Origin: a virus
Length of the DNA: 50,335 nt
Strand: one strand, 5' to 3'
Virus record (IMG/VR): IMGVR_UViG_3300028393_000094
Location: 1 to 50,335 of that record
Shown: one piece after another, positions 1-8,898 of the stretch
Numbering within the stretch: the first letter of the stretch is position 1
How the letters are laid out: every line of letters begins with the position of its first letter
Made by a program: the position numbers and the translations under genes
Notes under the pieces: model-generated
Seen by the model: the letters and a program-made list of their open reading frames with translations, nothing else
What the model was told of the DNA's origin: nothing
The model's database searches: none

Positions 1-13
1 AAAGATCGGTAAT

Positions 14-120
14 AGTCTCCAGCCGTGTTGGTAGTGCGTAATGCGGGTTAGCGCCGCACTCTTGCGTGTTGTGCAAATACTAAAGACGGAAACACTGCTT
101 TATGTGAGCGTGCTACCAAC
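14..120 (+). ncRNA. 3' cloverleaf-like domain of the structured RNA (left copy)
   Basis: Bases 27-34 (GTTGGTAG) pair perfectly with 113-120 (CTACCAAC). This 8-bp stem encloses three hairpins: 35-38 with 55-58 (up to AGTGCG/CGCACT if 33-34 are used here), 62-65 with 73-76 (TTGC/GCAA, 7-base loop), and 93-99 with 107-112 (CAC-bulge-GCT/AGCGTG, 7-base loop). The result is a four-way, tRNA-shaped layout, although no tRNA identity is recognised. On a circular map it is the continuation of the element at 50061-50335. Confidence 0.5.
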
Positions 121-144
121 AACCTATTGGCGAAAACCATAAAG
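19..144 (+). repeat. Left copy of 126-bp terminal direct repeat
   Basis: These 126 bases are identical to 50210-50335. The match stops abruptly at 18, where T replaces C, and bases 1-17 do not resemble the sequence before the right copy. A plain circular overlap should match from base 1, so either the first 18 bases are a contig-end artefact or variant, or the unit really occurs more than once. The repeat coincides with the 3' domain of the structured RNA described at 50061. Confidence 0.95.
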
Positions 145-191
145 GTTTGATACACTGGCAACAATCAATCAAACCGAAGGGAATACGGGTC
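121..191 (+). other. Leader between the structured RNA and terS
   Basis: This short spacer leads from the structured RNA into the small terminase gene. It contains a purine-rich Shine-Dalgarno-like GAAGGGAA at 176-183, placed correctly for the ATG at 192. A TTG at 147 is in the same frame, but only AAAGG lies directly against it, so it is a poor start. No convincing promoter or terminator is visible. In many headful or cos phages the packaging site lies in or near terS, so this stretch is a candidate packaging region by position only. Confidence 0.4.
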
Positions 192-776
192 ATGCCAGAA
201 ACCGCCACAAAGGGGACAAAACGCCCCGCAAAGCCATCAAAGCCTAAAGTACAGGCAAAGGGTGCTACCGCGCCCGCAAAGGTTCCAGACCCCGCAAAAC
301 AAGTCCCCATTGGTAGACCAGTAGAGTTCACAGACGCTATAGCAGACGAGATATGCTGGAGACTCACTCACGGTGAGCCATTAGTGCAAATGTGCAAGGA
401 CGACCACCTACCGCACGTCGCAACAATCTATCGTTGGTTGGCTCGCTTCCCAATCTTCTGCGATATGTACGCACGCGCACGAGAGGATCAGGCTGACACT
501 AACGCTGACGAAATCCTCCAGATCGCTGATGAGCACCCTCCCGAGTACACCGACAAAGACGGTCGCACTACGCTGGACGCAACCTACATCAACTGGCAGA
601 GGAGTCGCATAGAGGCACGCAAGTGGACGGCGGCGAAACTCAAGCCACGCAAGTACGGCGACCGCTTTGCTGTTGAGGGCGTAGTGGGTGGAGCGCCTAT
701 CGCCACTGAAAACAAAAGCATAGACAGGTTTACAGAGATCGTTAAAAACATCGAGATGACTAAACGTGCTGGCTAA
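192..776 (+). CDS. terS: Terminase small subunit (Sf6-type)
   Basis: Encodes 194 residues with a basic, Lys/Pro/Ala-rich N-terminal tail (about 1-45) followed by a helix-turn-helix DNA-binding region. The segment GRPVEFTDAIADEICWRL begins that domain, and VATIYRWLARFPIFCDMYA is the probable recognition part. This arrangement is typical of Sf6/P22-like small terminases, which bind the packaging site on phage DNA and load the large subunit. It sits directly upstream of the ATPase/nuclease subunit, as expected. ATG at 192 is preferred over an in-frame TTG at 147 because of the GAAGGGAA ribosome site. The basic tail may contribute non-specific DNA contacts. Confidence 0.85.
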   Translation: MPETATKGTKRPAKPSKPKVQAKGATAPAKVPDPAKQVPIGRPVEFTDAIADEICWRLTHGEPLVQMCKDDHLPHVATIYRWLARFPIFCDMYARAREDQADTNADEILQIADEHPPEYTDKDGRTTLDATYINWQRSRIEARKWTAAKLKPRKYGDRFAVEGVVGGAPIATENKSIDRFTEIVKNIEMTKRAG

Positions 777-778
777 AA

Positions 779-795
779 AGTATTACAAATACTTC
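779..795. repeat. Inverted repeat between terS and terL
   Basis: AAGTATT and AATACTT form a perfect 7-bp inverted repeat around ACA, immediately after the terS stop codon. AATACTT occurs again at 846-852, just before the terL start. The intergenic stretch also carries GGGGTTTTATCCC, a second weak hairpin. No T-run follows, so this is not an intrinsic terminator. A packaging-related or RNA-processing role is possible but unproven. Confidence 0.45.
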
Positions 796-852
796 TGCTT
801 GGTGTCGAAAAACACGGGGTTTTATCCCTTGTTTGGGTTTTAGGTAATACTT

Positions 853-2271
853 GTGTTAACAGAACTACTCGAAGACCCAGAAGTTCAGGCGGAGTTCAAC
901 GCCAAGCCAGAGCACGACCGCATTGCGTTAATCGCTCACCTTGAGTGGGTGGCGAGCGCCCACAAGTACCAGATACCTCCGCCGTTGGAGTTGGATTGGA
1001 CGGTGTGGGCTTTGATTGCAGGCAGGGGCGCAGGCAAGTCCCATGCTGGTAGCCATGCGCTTTGGTGGTGGTGTTGGACGCACCCCGGCTCCCGTGGGCT
1101 GGTGTTGGCTCCAACATCTAACGACATCAAGTTCACCTGTTTCGAGGGCAAGTCAGGACTGCTCGCTAACATCCCTCCTGAATTGGTGGCTAAGTACAAC
1201 AAACAAGACCACGAGATTACGTTGTCCAATGGATCGAGCATTCGTGGCATTAGCGCTGACTCCTATGAGCGACTACGCGGCCCGCAGTTCCATTGGTGCT
1301 GGGCGGACGAGTTGGCGGCATTCCAATACCTCGGCGCTGGTGAGGCGTGGGACATGATGATGATGGGTTTGCGTCTGGGCGACCAACCTCGTGTGATTGT
1401 GACCACGACACCGCGCCCAAAGGATTTAATCCTTGACCTGATAAGCCGTGAGGGTGACGACGTAATCATTGATCGCGCCAGCACCTACGAGAACAAAGCC
1501 AACTTAGCGGCTACCTTCAGCAAGCAACTTGAGCAGTACAAGGGTACGAAGTTGTATCAGCAGGAGGTGCTCGGCGAGGTGGTAGACCTCGAAGACGGCA
1601 AGGTGGTGAGCAGGGATATGTTCAAGATGTGGCCTGCTGGTAAGCCCTTCCCTAAGTTTGAGTACATCATTCAGTCCTATGACTGCGCCTACACCGACAA
1701 GTCCTACAACGACCCAACGGCGATGACAACGTGGGGAGTGTTCAAGCCACAGGACAACCCGATGTCCGTGCTCCTGATTGACTGTTGGGCAGAGCACCTG
1801 ACGTTCCCTAAACTCAAGGAGCGGGCGCAGGACGAGTGGCGAGTGTCTTACGGTGAAGGCAGAGATGCCAAGCGCCCTGACCTGATACTGGTGGAGGAGA
1901 AGGCGGCGGGTCTATCCCTGATTCAAGAGTTGCAGAAGGCGCACTTGATGGTGCGGGGATATAACCCCGGTCGCGCTGACAAGATGCAACGCCTCCAAAT
2001 CACCGCGGCTATCTTTGTTGCCAAGCGTGTCTGGCTCCCAGAGTCGGAGGTGCATAAGGGCTATGTGAAGGATTGGGCTGAAGGGTTCCTGTCCCAGATA
2101 TGCGCATTCCCTGACTCACAGCATGATGACTATGTGGACTCAGCGACTCAGGCGATGCGTTGGTTGAAGGATATGGGCTGGCTCGACATTGACCCTGAGC
2201 CACGGTATGATGACGACGACGACGATTACTTCGATGCCCAGCCTGCGCGGGTCAACCCATATGCGGTGTAA
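853..2271 (+). CDS. terL: Terminase large subunit
   Basis: DNA-packaging motor of 472 residues with an N-terminal ATPase and a C-terminal RNase H-like nuclease. Visible motifs are Walker A GRGAGKS (57-63), Walker B with D152-E153 in WCWADELAAF, and the coupling motif TTT (184-186). Nuclease acidic residues are D277 (QSYDCAYTD), E348/E349 (ILVEEKAAG) and D425/D426 (QHDDYVDSATQAM). Length and motif order are normal for the family. The start is GTG at 853. The C-terminus has a run of six aspartates. It works with the upstream small subunit to translocate and cut phage DNA at the portal. Confidence 0.97.
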   Translation: MLTELLEDPEVQAEFNAKPEHDRIALIAHLEWVASAHKYQIPPPLELDWTVWALIAGRGAGKSHAGSHALWWWCWTHPGSRGLVLAPTSNDIKFTCFEGKSGLLANIPPELVAKYNKQDHEITLSNGSSIRGISADSYERLRGPQFHWCWADELAAFQYLGAGEAWDMMMMGLRLGDQPRVIVTTTPRPKDLILDLISREGDDVIIDRASTYENKANLAATFSKQLEQYKGTKLYQQEVLGEVVDLEDGKVVSRDMFKMWPAGKPFPKFEYIIQSYDCAYTDKSYNDPTAMTTWGVFKPQDNPMSVLLIDCWAEHLTFPKLKERAQDEWRVSYGEGRDAKRPDLILVEEKAAGLSLIQELQKAHLMVRGYNPGRADKMQRLQITAAIFVAKRVWLPESEVHKGYVKDWAEGFLSQICAFPDSQHDDYVDSATQAMRWLKDMGWLDIDPEPRYDDDDDDYFDAQPARVNPYAV

Positions 2272-2273
2272 CT

Positions 2274-5200
2274 ATGCCTAACTACTCCAAAATTGCCAGA
2301 GGATTGACAAGCGCGTTAAGAACGGAAGACGCAACAGCCAACGCAATTGGCAAAGCGGCGCAGTCGGCAGGGCAAAAGGCTCCAGTGGTTGCCAACAAGC
2401 CTTTGACCACCAATCAAGACTTCTATCAATCTTTGGGTGACGCAATCCAAGAGCGCGTGGCTAACAGGCAAAACCTAATTGAGTCTCTGCCCTACAAGTA
2501 TGACGCTGGGCATTATGTGTTTACGGAAGACAGCGCTCGCAAGAACTGGCCTCCGATGAAAATTCTGTACCGCGATCTGGCTGGTAACAAATTGATGAGG
2601 GAAGACCAGAACGACCCGCTCAGTAAAGTCATTAAAGATGAAGTAACAGGCAAGGCTTTACGCACGCCCCATGAGCAGGGTTACAAAGTCAGACTAGAGC
2701 ACGCCCCTGATAACTGGTCTGAGTTCTTGATCCCCGAGTCAGCAATTAAGGGCATGGTTAGCGAATCCAAAGGCGGTGCAATCCGCGGTGGTCTCTCAAG
2801 ATTTGCAGATGGTGGGGCGGCGTTTGGCGTGATGCCACAGATGAAGCCAAGGCGTGCGCACCAAGACCGCGAGGCGTCTAAGAATGTGCCTGTCGATGCG
2901 GCAAGAGGGTTTGTGTCTGGAGCGCTAGGACAGTTGGGTGACCTAGAGTCCCTCATTCGTATGTTGCCGTATCTAGATGAGAAGACTATCCTGCCGACCA
3001 GCGAAGAGATTGAGAAGCGCCTGCCATTTAAGTCGGATACGCCAGTGAGTCGTGCGGCTACTGGGTTGGGACAGTTGGGTGGCTCGTTCTACACTGGCCC
3101 CGGCTCGGGCTTTCATGCGCTTGGCTCTGCTTATAAAGGTGCTAAAACTTTAGGTAAAGAGTTGGCAGAGACTGCTGGACATAGGATTGCAACGGGTCAG
3201 TCCCTAATCCCCGGCGTGCCTGCATCCCTTGCTAACCCACCAGTAATGCACATTGTCAAACCGACTGACGGCAATTGGTTGCCATCTACTGACCGCATCG
3301 TGTACAGAACACAACTTGACCGCGAGTTAGAGAAACTTCAAAAGGGTAGGCACAACCCAAGCAGTCAAGACATCAAGGAAATGCTTGAGGATGCAGTTGC
3401 AAGAGGAGACGCGCCCCAAGTAGCAGGATTTACCAGAGATTTGCAAAATGCAATTGGTAACGAAGCCGCCAACAAATGGATCAAATCCAACCTGAAGAAC
3501 TACATCACTAAGCAAATGGGTACAGAGGCTGACCCAGTACGCAAGTTGGCGGAGGAAGGTATTACCGCTTTCCCTAAAAACGTGGATGAATATGGTGACT
3601 TGGAGTTGCATACATTTCCCAACTTTGATGTCAAAGGAAGACGAGAAGAATTTGGTTCTCCTGTTCGGGGTGTAGCACAAAACCCTTTGGCAAAGCATTA
3701 TGAGTTTTTGGCTGACCAAGCCATTTTGCCAACGCAGGCTAAACACTATCAACGTGTGCAGGCGCTACCAGATATGCAACGTCCACGAGGATTTGCGGAT
3801 ATGCCTTGGGTAAATAAGATAGACCCAGAGACAAACATATATTCCTTGAGTGGAGATGCTGACTTTAGCAAGATGGGTTTTGACCACATCATGGATGTGT
3901 TGCGTGAAGATGTAGCCGCAGGTCGCATCCGCCCTGAGCAACTTAACAAGGTGAGCATGGAAGACGCTGTACGTCGCGCCCACCAGTACGACGAAGAGTT
4001 GAAGGCAAAGATGCTCAACGCTAGAGTTGCAGAGCAAACAAGCGCTAAGGTTCACAAAGAGTATCCCGAAGGATACAAGTGGGTGCAGTTAGACCAGCCG
4101 GGGCAGTTTGCTTTGGAGTCTGACATCATGGGTCATTCCGTGCGCGGATACGAACCCTCACAAGGTCACCCTGATTGGACAGAACTATCTGGTAACTCAG
4201 GTTATCGTGACTACGGTCATGGTGGATATGAAGCCATTAAGTCTGGAGCCGCTAAGATTTATTCTTTGCGTGACCCCAAGGGAATGTCGCACGCTACGAT
4301 TGAGGTTGGCAAAGGGCAAGCCCACACCACACATGGAGATATGAACAAAATTTATGCTCAAGCAAACGATGAAGCCAATGCTAAAAACTTTAATGATTAT
4401 CATCAGCGCGATAGTTTTTATGCAAACAGAGTAAGAGATTTGCACAATGAGTTGTTAGACAAAAAACAAGCAGAAGCGCTACCTCGTATTTCTCAAATCA
4501 AAGGCAAACAGAATGCCGCACCCAATGAAGAGTATCTGCCTTACGTCCAAGACTTTGTAAGAAGCGGTCAATACTCAGACGTTGGAGACCTTGCCAACAC
4601 TGGTTTGAAACCGTTGACTCATATCAATGAAGACACAATAAATAAAATTGGATTAAAAATACCAAAATATGTAACTGAACAAGAATTAAAAGATTTAAAT
4701 AATTTTATTTATAACTACAAACCAGAGCATGGATTGCCACATGAAGTTCCATTGCCTGAGTCAATACAAAAATTTAGGTCTGAAAAAACACCACCAGAAG
4801 GCATGGCACAAGGCGGCGCTATCCATATGCAAGTCGGCGGACTCAGCGCTTTAGCCAAACTAGGAAAGGCTGGAACCAAACTGAGTAAGGCGGAGGAAGC
4901 CGCACTTCGCGCCAGAGGCATGGGCGTTCCAAGCGTTGACTTTGCTGATCCAATGAACCCCAAGGACATCATGCGGATGTCTGAGGCTTTGGGTAATGCT
5001 GGCGCAGAAGGCATGACTCTCAACCTAACGCAGGCTGATCGATCCCGAGTGTTCGGCCCCAACAAAGGTGGAACAGGTTTCTCTGGCTTGCAATTGACTA
5101 GCAAACCACACCAGAAAGCGGGTACGACTTGGGGCGTAGGTAAACCTAGCCACGCCACTCGCCTAATAAATGCCAATACGCCAGAAACTGTTTGGTCAAC

Positions 5201-6035
5201 CTTTGTTGGTTCACCAACTCAGCACATGAGTAACCCAGTGACTGTTGAGCGTATGTATGAGGCGCATAGAGCGGCTAACCCTTCTGCTGACTTAATTGAC
5301 AAAATGAATGCGCAGGTCAACGGTGCTGTTCACCCAAAGTCTGGCAAATTAATATTTCCTGAAGGCATTGATGTCAGTGACCCGACCGTGTTGGATAAGG
5401 CTAAGACATTTGACCAACGCAAAGTGTTAGCGCAGGCTATGACGATGGGCGGGGAGAAGCGGGGCGAAAAGGCAACGCAAGAAGCGTTCAAGATTATTAG
5501 AGAAGAGACTGACCCATTGTTAGCCAACTCGCCTACATACGCTGTGGGCAATCGCCTGTTCACTATTGATAGCGACACTGGCATCTATCGCCCTGACCTC
5601 AATGCGGCATTCCCGCATCAAGTGACAGGCACTGACCTTGGCTTGTTGTTTGAGCCAGCCCCTGTTGAGTTTGCCGCGCCTGACTTTGTGGCTAAGTATG
5701 CAAATCGTAAGAACAAGGCAGGCAATCCCCAACCGATGGGTCACAAAGACTTGACGGCAACAACGCCCAAGCAATTTGTAAGCGAAGACTATTTAACCAA
5801 CCTTCAAAAAGAAGGTCATAAAGACGGAGGCTCTGTGGAACAAATGTCATGGCTAGATGCCCTAAACAATCACCATCGCAAGATGGCTGGCGGAGGTGTG
5901 GTCAATATGAGCGACACAACGCCTGACGTAACGGATGGTGAGAACATCATTCCGCATAGTTTTTATGCCAAGGGTGGACAAGTCTTAGGTTATGAAGACT
6001 CAAATAATTTTTTAAGGAATATGTATGGCAACTGA
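2274..6035 (+). CDS. Large PcfJ-like multidomain protein
   Basis: Encodes 1253 residues between terminase and portal and overlaps the portal start by 11 bases. Residues about 595-770 resemble the PcfJ-like family of mobile elements and phages: MGHSVRGY near 619, then YSLRDPKGMSHATIEV, then ISQIKGKQNAAPNEEYLPYV near 739. A second region (about 880-1200) has MTMGGEKRGEKAT and DLGLLFEPAP and looks like another globular unit. Short Gly-Gly motifs recur: RFADGGAA (about 176), MAQGGAIHMQVGG (about 844), MAGGGVVNM and YAKGGQVLG near the end. The function is unknown; a virion-associated protein delivered with DNA is one possibility. Its size and location make it part of the morphogenesis operon. Confidence 0.7.
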   Translation: MPNYSKIARGLTSALRTEDATANAIGKAAQSAGQKAPVVANKPLTTNQDFYQSLGDAIQERVANRQNLIESLPYKYDAGHYVFTEDSARKNWPPMKILYRDLAGNKLMREDQNDPLSKVIKDEVTGKALRTPHEQGYKVRLEHAPDNWSEFLIPESAIKGMVSESKGGAIRGGLSRFADGGAAFGVMPQMKPRRAHQDREASKNVPVDAARGFVSGALGQLGDLESLIRMLPYLDEKTILPTSEEIEKRLPFKSDTPVSRAATGLGQLGGSFYTGPGSGFHALGSAYKGAKTLGKELAETAGHRIATGQSLIPGVPASLANPPVMHIVKPTDGNWLPSTDRIVYRTQLDRELEKLQKGRHNPSSQDIKEMLEDAVARGDAPQVAGFTRDLQNAIGNEAANKWIKSNLKNYITKQMGTEADPVRKLAEEGITAFPKNVDEYGDLELHTFPNFDVKGRREEFGSPVRGVAQNPLAKHYEFLADQAILPTQAKHYQRVQALPDMQRPRGFADMPWVNKIDPETNIYSLSGDADFSKMGFDHIMDVLREDVAAGRIRPEQLNKVSMEDAVRRAHQYDEELKAKMLNARVAEQTSAKVHKEYPEGYKWVQLDQPGQFALESDIMGHSVRGYEPSQGHPDWTELSGNSGYRDYGHGGYEAIKSGAAKIYSLRDPKGMSHATIEVGKGQAHTTHGDMNKIYAQANDEANAKNFNDYHQRDSFYANRVRDLHNELLDKKQAEALPRISQIKGKQNAAPNEEYLPYVQDFVRSGQYSDVGDLANTGLKPLTHINEDTINKIGLKIPKYVTEQELKDLNNFIYNYKPEHGLPHEVPLPESIQKFRSEKTPPEGMAQGGAIHMQVGGLSALAKLGKAGTKLSKAEEAALRARGMGVPSVDFADPMNPKDIMRMSEALGNAGAEGMTLNLTQADRSRVFGPNKGGTGFSGLQLTSKPHQKAGTTWGVGKPSHATRLINANTPETVWSTFVGSPTQHMSNPVTVERMYEAHRAANPSADLIDKMNAQVNGAVHPKSGKLIFPEGIDVSDPTVLDKAKTFDQRKVLAQAMTMGGEKRGEKATQEAFKIIREETDPLLANSPTYAVGNRLFTIDSDTGIYRPDLNAAFPHQVTGTDLGLLFEPAPVEFAAPDFVAKYANRKNKAGNPQPMGHKDLTATTPKQFVSEDYLTNLQKEGHKDGGSVEQMSWLDALNNHHRKMAGGGVVNMSDTTPDVTDGENIIPHSFYAKGGQVLGYEDSNNFLRNMYGN

Positions 6036-8535
6036 AATGCCCAATGATCCAGAGTTTGATAGATTCATAAACGGGATTAAAAACAACGCTGATGGCGGTG
6101 CTGACGTACAGTTGGACGAAGAGATAAACGACGTTGAAGAACTAGAAGATGGTTCGGCAATTGTTCGCTTGGGCGAGGACAAAGGCCCCGAGGAGGACGC
6201 AGAATTCTACGAAAACCTTGCAGAAGAGGCGGTAAACCTGTACGACCTAGACAAGGTTGGTATGCGTTATATCGACTTGATCGAGAAAGACAAGGAAGCG
6301 CGAAAGAACCGCGACAAGCAGTATGAAGAGGGATTGAAGCGCACGGGCTTGGGGAATGACAGCCCCGGCGGTGCTCAGTTCCAAGGCGCATCCAAGGTCG
6401 TCCACCCCGTTATGGCTGAAGCCTGCGTGGACTTTGCCGCTCGTGCTATCAAAGAACTCTTCCCACCAGACGGCCCCGTCCGCACCAAGATCATGGGCGA
6501 AGCCTCTGAGGAAAAGACCGAGCGTGCAGAGCGTAAGCGCGATTGGACAAACTGGCAGTTGACTGAGCAGATTGAAGAGTTCCGCGACGAGCAAGAGCAG
6601 TTGCTTACCCAACTACCTTTGGGTGGCTCACAGTACATGAAACTCTGGTACGACGAGCAAAAGAAGCGCCCCTGCGCTGAGTTCGTCCCTATTGACAACG
6701 TAATGCTTCCCTACGCCGCGGTGAACTTCTACACTGCCCAGCGCGTAACTGAGATGCAAGACATTACAGGTATGGAGTTCAAGCGCCGTATTGACGCTGG
6801 CTTGTACCGTGACATTGATTTTATCCGTGCGACTTCTGAACCAGAGCAAACGGCATCTGAGAAAGCCAACGACAAAATCGAAGGTAAGTCTTGGAGTGAC
6901 AACGAGGATGGTCTGCGCAAGGTCTACCACGTTTACACATGGTTGGAACTTGAAGACGATCCTGTAACCAAGGGCGCACTCGCTCCTTACATCTTAATGT
7001 TGGATGACCTTGAGCACAAAGTGCTTGGTCTGTACCGCAATTGGGAAGAGGGCGACGACACGATGACCAAGTTAGATTGGCTCATTGAGTTTAAATTCAT
7101 CCCTTGGAGGGGCGCATACGCTATTGGGCTACCCCAACTCATCGGAGGCTTGACAGCCGCCCTGACGGGCGCTTTGCGTGCCTTGTTGGACACCGCTCAC
7201 ATCAACAACTCGGCAACGATGCTGAAGTTGAAGGGGGCGAAGGTTTCTGGTCAATCGCAAAGTATTGAGGTGACGCAGGTAACGGAGATTGAGGCAGGCC
7301 CCGGCGTGAACGACATTCGCTCTATTGCCATGCCCATGCCGTTCAACGCGCCCAGCCCAGTGCTATTTTCTTTGCTTGGTTGGCTGACAACCGCCGCCAA
7401 AGGCGTGGTCACCACCGCTGAGGAGAAGATTGGCGATGTATCTGCTAACACCCCAGTGGGAACCACGCAGGCATTGATTGAGCAGGGAGCCGCCGTGTTC
7501 TCCGCCATTCACGCACGCTTGCATGACAGCCAGCGCCGAGTGCTTGGCGTGTTAGGTCGCATCAATCGTTGGTATTTGGACGATATGCGCAAGGGCGATG
7601 ACGTTGCCGAATTGCCAATCAGCCGTGACGACTTTAAAAAGAACAGCGACATTGTCCCTGTGTCTGACCCGCACATCTTCTCTGAGACCCAGCGTATGGC
7701 TCAGATGCAGGCGGTGTTGCAGATGTCGTCTGCGAACCCGGGGTTGTTTGACCAAAAGGCGGTACTGAGTCGAATGCTCAAGCAGTTAAAGATTCCTGAC
7801 ATTCAGGAGTTGTTGCCCAACGCATCCAAGCCTACGGAACTCAACGCGGCGGATGAAAACGCGGCAATGTCTTTGGGTAAGTCTGCCTTTGCATACCCCA
7901 ACCAAGACCATCTTGCGCACATTCAAACTCACCTTACCTTTGGCTTAGACCCAACGCTAGGATCAAACAACCTGATTGCGCCTAAGTTCATTCCGCAGGC
8001 GCTAGAGCACATCAAGCAACACATGATGCTTTGGTATACAGGTCAGATGAATGGATATGTGACTGCGGGAACCAACTTCAAACTTGGCAAATATGAAGAT
8101 AGCAAACTAGCCCCAGAGATTGACAAGGCTATGGCTATTGCTTCAGACCACGTTAAGTTGGATACCGCTGAGGTTTTCAAAGGTGTTATGCCAGCCCTAC
8201 AACAATTGGGTCAGGTCATGCAACAGTTCAAGCCACCAGCACCGCCTATGGATGGCGAGGCTCAGGCTGTGTTGCAGGCTTCTATGGCGGAAACCCAAAG
8301 AAGAGCGGCGCAAGACCAAGCCTCTAATCAACTCAAGATGCAGGAAATGCAAGCGCGTATGGAGCGCGAAAACAAAGATTTGCAAACTCGTATTGCTATG
8401 AATGCCGAAAACAACCTAACGAAAGAACGGATGATGACGGCAGACCTAACGGTCGAAGAGGCAAAACTGCAAAGAGAGCAGGAGCAGACTGCTGTGAAAC
8501 TGCAACAAACCACGCAACGCAACTTAGGAGAATGA
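6025..8535 (+). CDS. Portal protein
   Basis: This 836-residue protein is the expected dodecameric portal at the unique capsid vertex, the docking site for terminase and the head-tail adaptors. The N-terminus is acidic. The segment VMAEACVDFAARAIKELFPP and the following FVPIDNVMLPYAA are typical of podovirus portals of the large (700-850 residue) class. The C-terminal 100 residues are Gln/Glu/Lys-rich with strong heptad character (MQARMERENKDLQTRI), as expected for a barrel or crown coiled coil. It follows terminase and precedes the scaffold and capsid genes. It overlaps the previous gene, suggesting translational coupling. Confidence 0.92.
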   Translation: MATEMPNDPEFDRFINGIKNNADGGADVQLDEEINDVEELEDGSAIVRLGEDKGPEEDAEFYENLAEEAVNLYDLDKVGMRYIDLIEKDKEARKNRDKQYEEGLKRTGLGNDSPGGAQFQGASKVVHPVMAEACVDFAARAIKELFPPDGPVRTKIMGEASEEKTERAERKRDWTNWQLTEQIEEFRDEQEQLLTQLPLGGSQYMKLWYDEQKKRPCAEFVPIDNVMLPYAAVNFYTAQRVTEMQDITGMEFKRRIDAGLYRDIDFIRATSEPEQTASEKANDKIEGKSWSDNEDGLRKVYHVYTWLELEDDPVTKGALAPYILMLDDLEHKVLGLYRNWEEGDDTMTKLDWLIEFKFIPWRGAYAIGLPQLIGGLTAALTGALRALLDTAHINNSATMLKLKGAKVSGQSQSIEVTQVTEIEAGPGVNDIRSIAMPMPFNAPSPVLFSLLGWLTTAAKGVVTTAEEKIGDVSANTPVGTTQALIEQGAAVFSAIHARLHDSQRRVLGVLGRINRWYLDDMRKGDDVAELPISRDDFKKNSDIVPVSDPHIFSETQRMAQMQAVLQMSSANPGLFDQKAVLSRMLKQLKIPDIQELLPNASKPTELNAADENAAMSLGKSAFAYPNQDHLAHIQTHLTFGLDPTLGSNNLIAPKFIPQALEHIKQHMMLWYTGQMNGYVTAGTNFKLGKYEDSKLAPEIDKAMAIASDHVKLDTAEVFKGVMPALQQLGQVMQQFKPPAPPMDGEAQAVLQASMAETQRRAAQDQASNQLKMQEMQARMERENKDLQTRIAMNAENNLTKERMMTADLTVEEAKLQREQEQTAVKLQQTTQRNLGE

Positions 8536-8536
8536 C

Positions 8537-8716
8537 ATGGACGACAAAGTTAAAGAGTATCAATCGGAAGATGTACGTCAAAAGGCACGCAACGCCGCTG
8601 GCGCATGGATTAACGGCAGTGAATTAAAAGAGAAGAATACAGCGACACAACCTAAAGCAAACAGTGATCATGGGAATTTCTCCCAAAACAAGGGCGTAGA
8701 CAAGTCCAACGCATGA
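8537..8716 (+). CDS. Small hydrophilic protein after portal
   Basis: A 59-residue reading frame starts one base after the portal stop and ends with ATGA shared with the next gene. A good ribosome site, TTAGGAGAA, lies upstream. The product begins MDDKVKEYQSEDVRQKARN and continues with a polar, Asn/Lys-rich, probably disordered C-terminal half. The tight packing on both sides is the main evidence that it is translated. I do not recognise the family; small proteins here often assist head assembly. Confidence 0.65.
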   Translation: MDDKVKEYQSEDVRQKARNAAGAWINGSELKEKNTATQPKANSDHGNFSQNKGVDKSNA

Positions 8717-8898
8717 GGTACGTTTCCGACTTCATCGGCGCTGTAAAAGCGCGTCAAACCGAGATTGCTCAGTCGGTTGTTGCAGGTAACTGTGAGAACC
8801 ACGAGGCATATCAGAGGTTGGTCGGTACTTATGCAGGGCTTGTAGAGGCTCTTGACATCCTAGATAACCTTTTAAAGGAAGAAGATAAAGATGAGTAA
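8713..8898 (+). CDS. Small helical protein
   Basis: A 61-residue protein that overlaps the preceding stop (ATGA) and runs 8 bases into the next gene. The sequence is almost entirely helical (YQRLVGTYAGLVEALDILDN) with an acidic tail (KEEDKDE). Similar short helical proteins are common between portal and scaffold genes of podovirus-like phages, but their role is not established. No motif for a specific activity is visible. Confidence 0.65.
   Translation: MRYVSDFIGAVKARQTEIAQSVVAGNCENHEAYQRLVGTYAGLVEALDILDNLLKEEDKDE

Noticed and set aside
1-18. Resemblance of AGATCGG at the left end to a sequencing adapter
   Set aside because: Only seven bases match and the following bases differ, so it is not enough to call adapter read-through.
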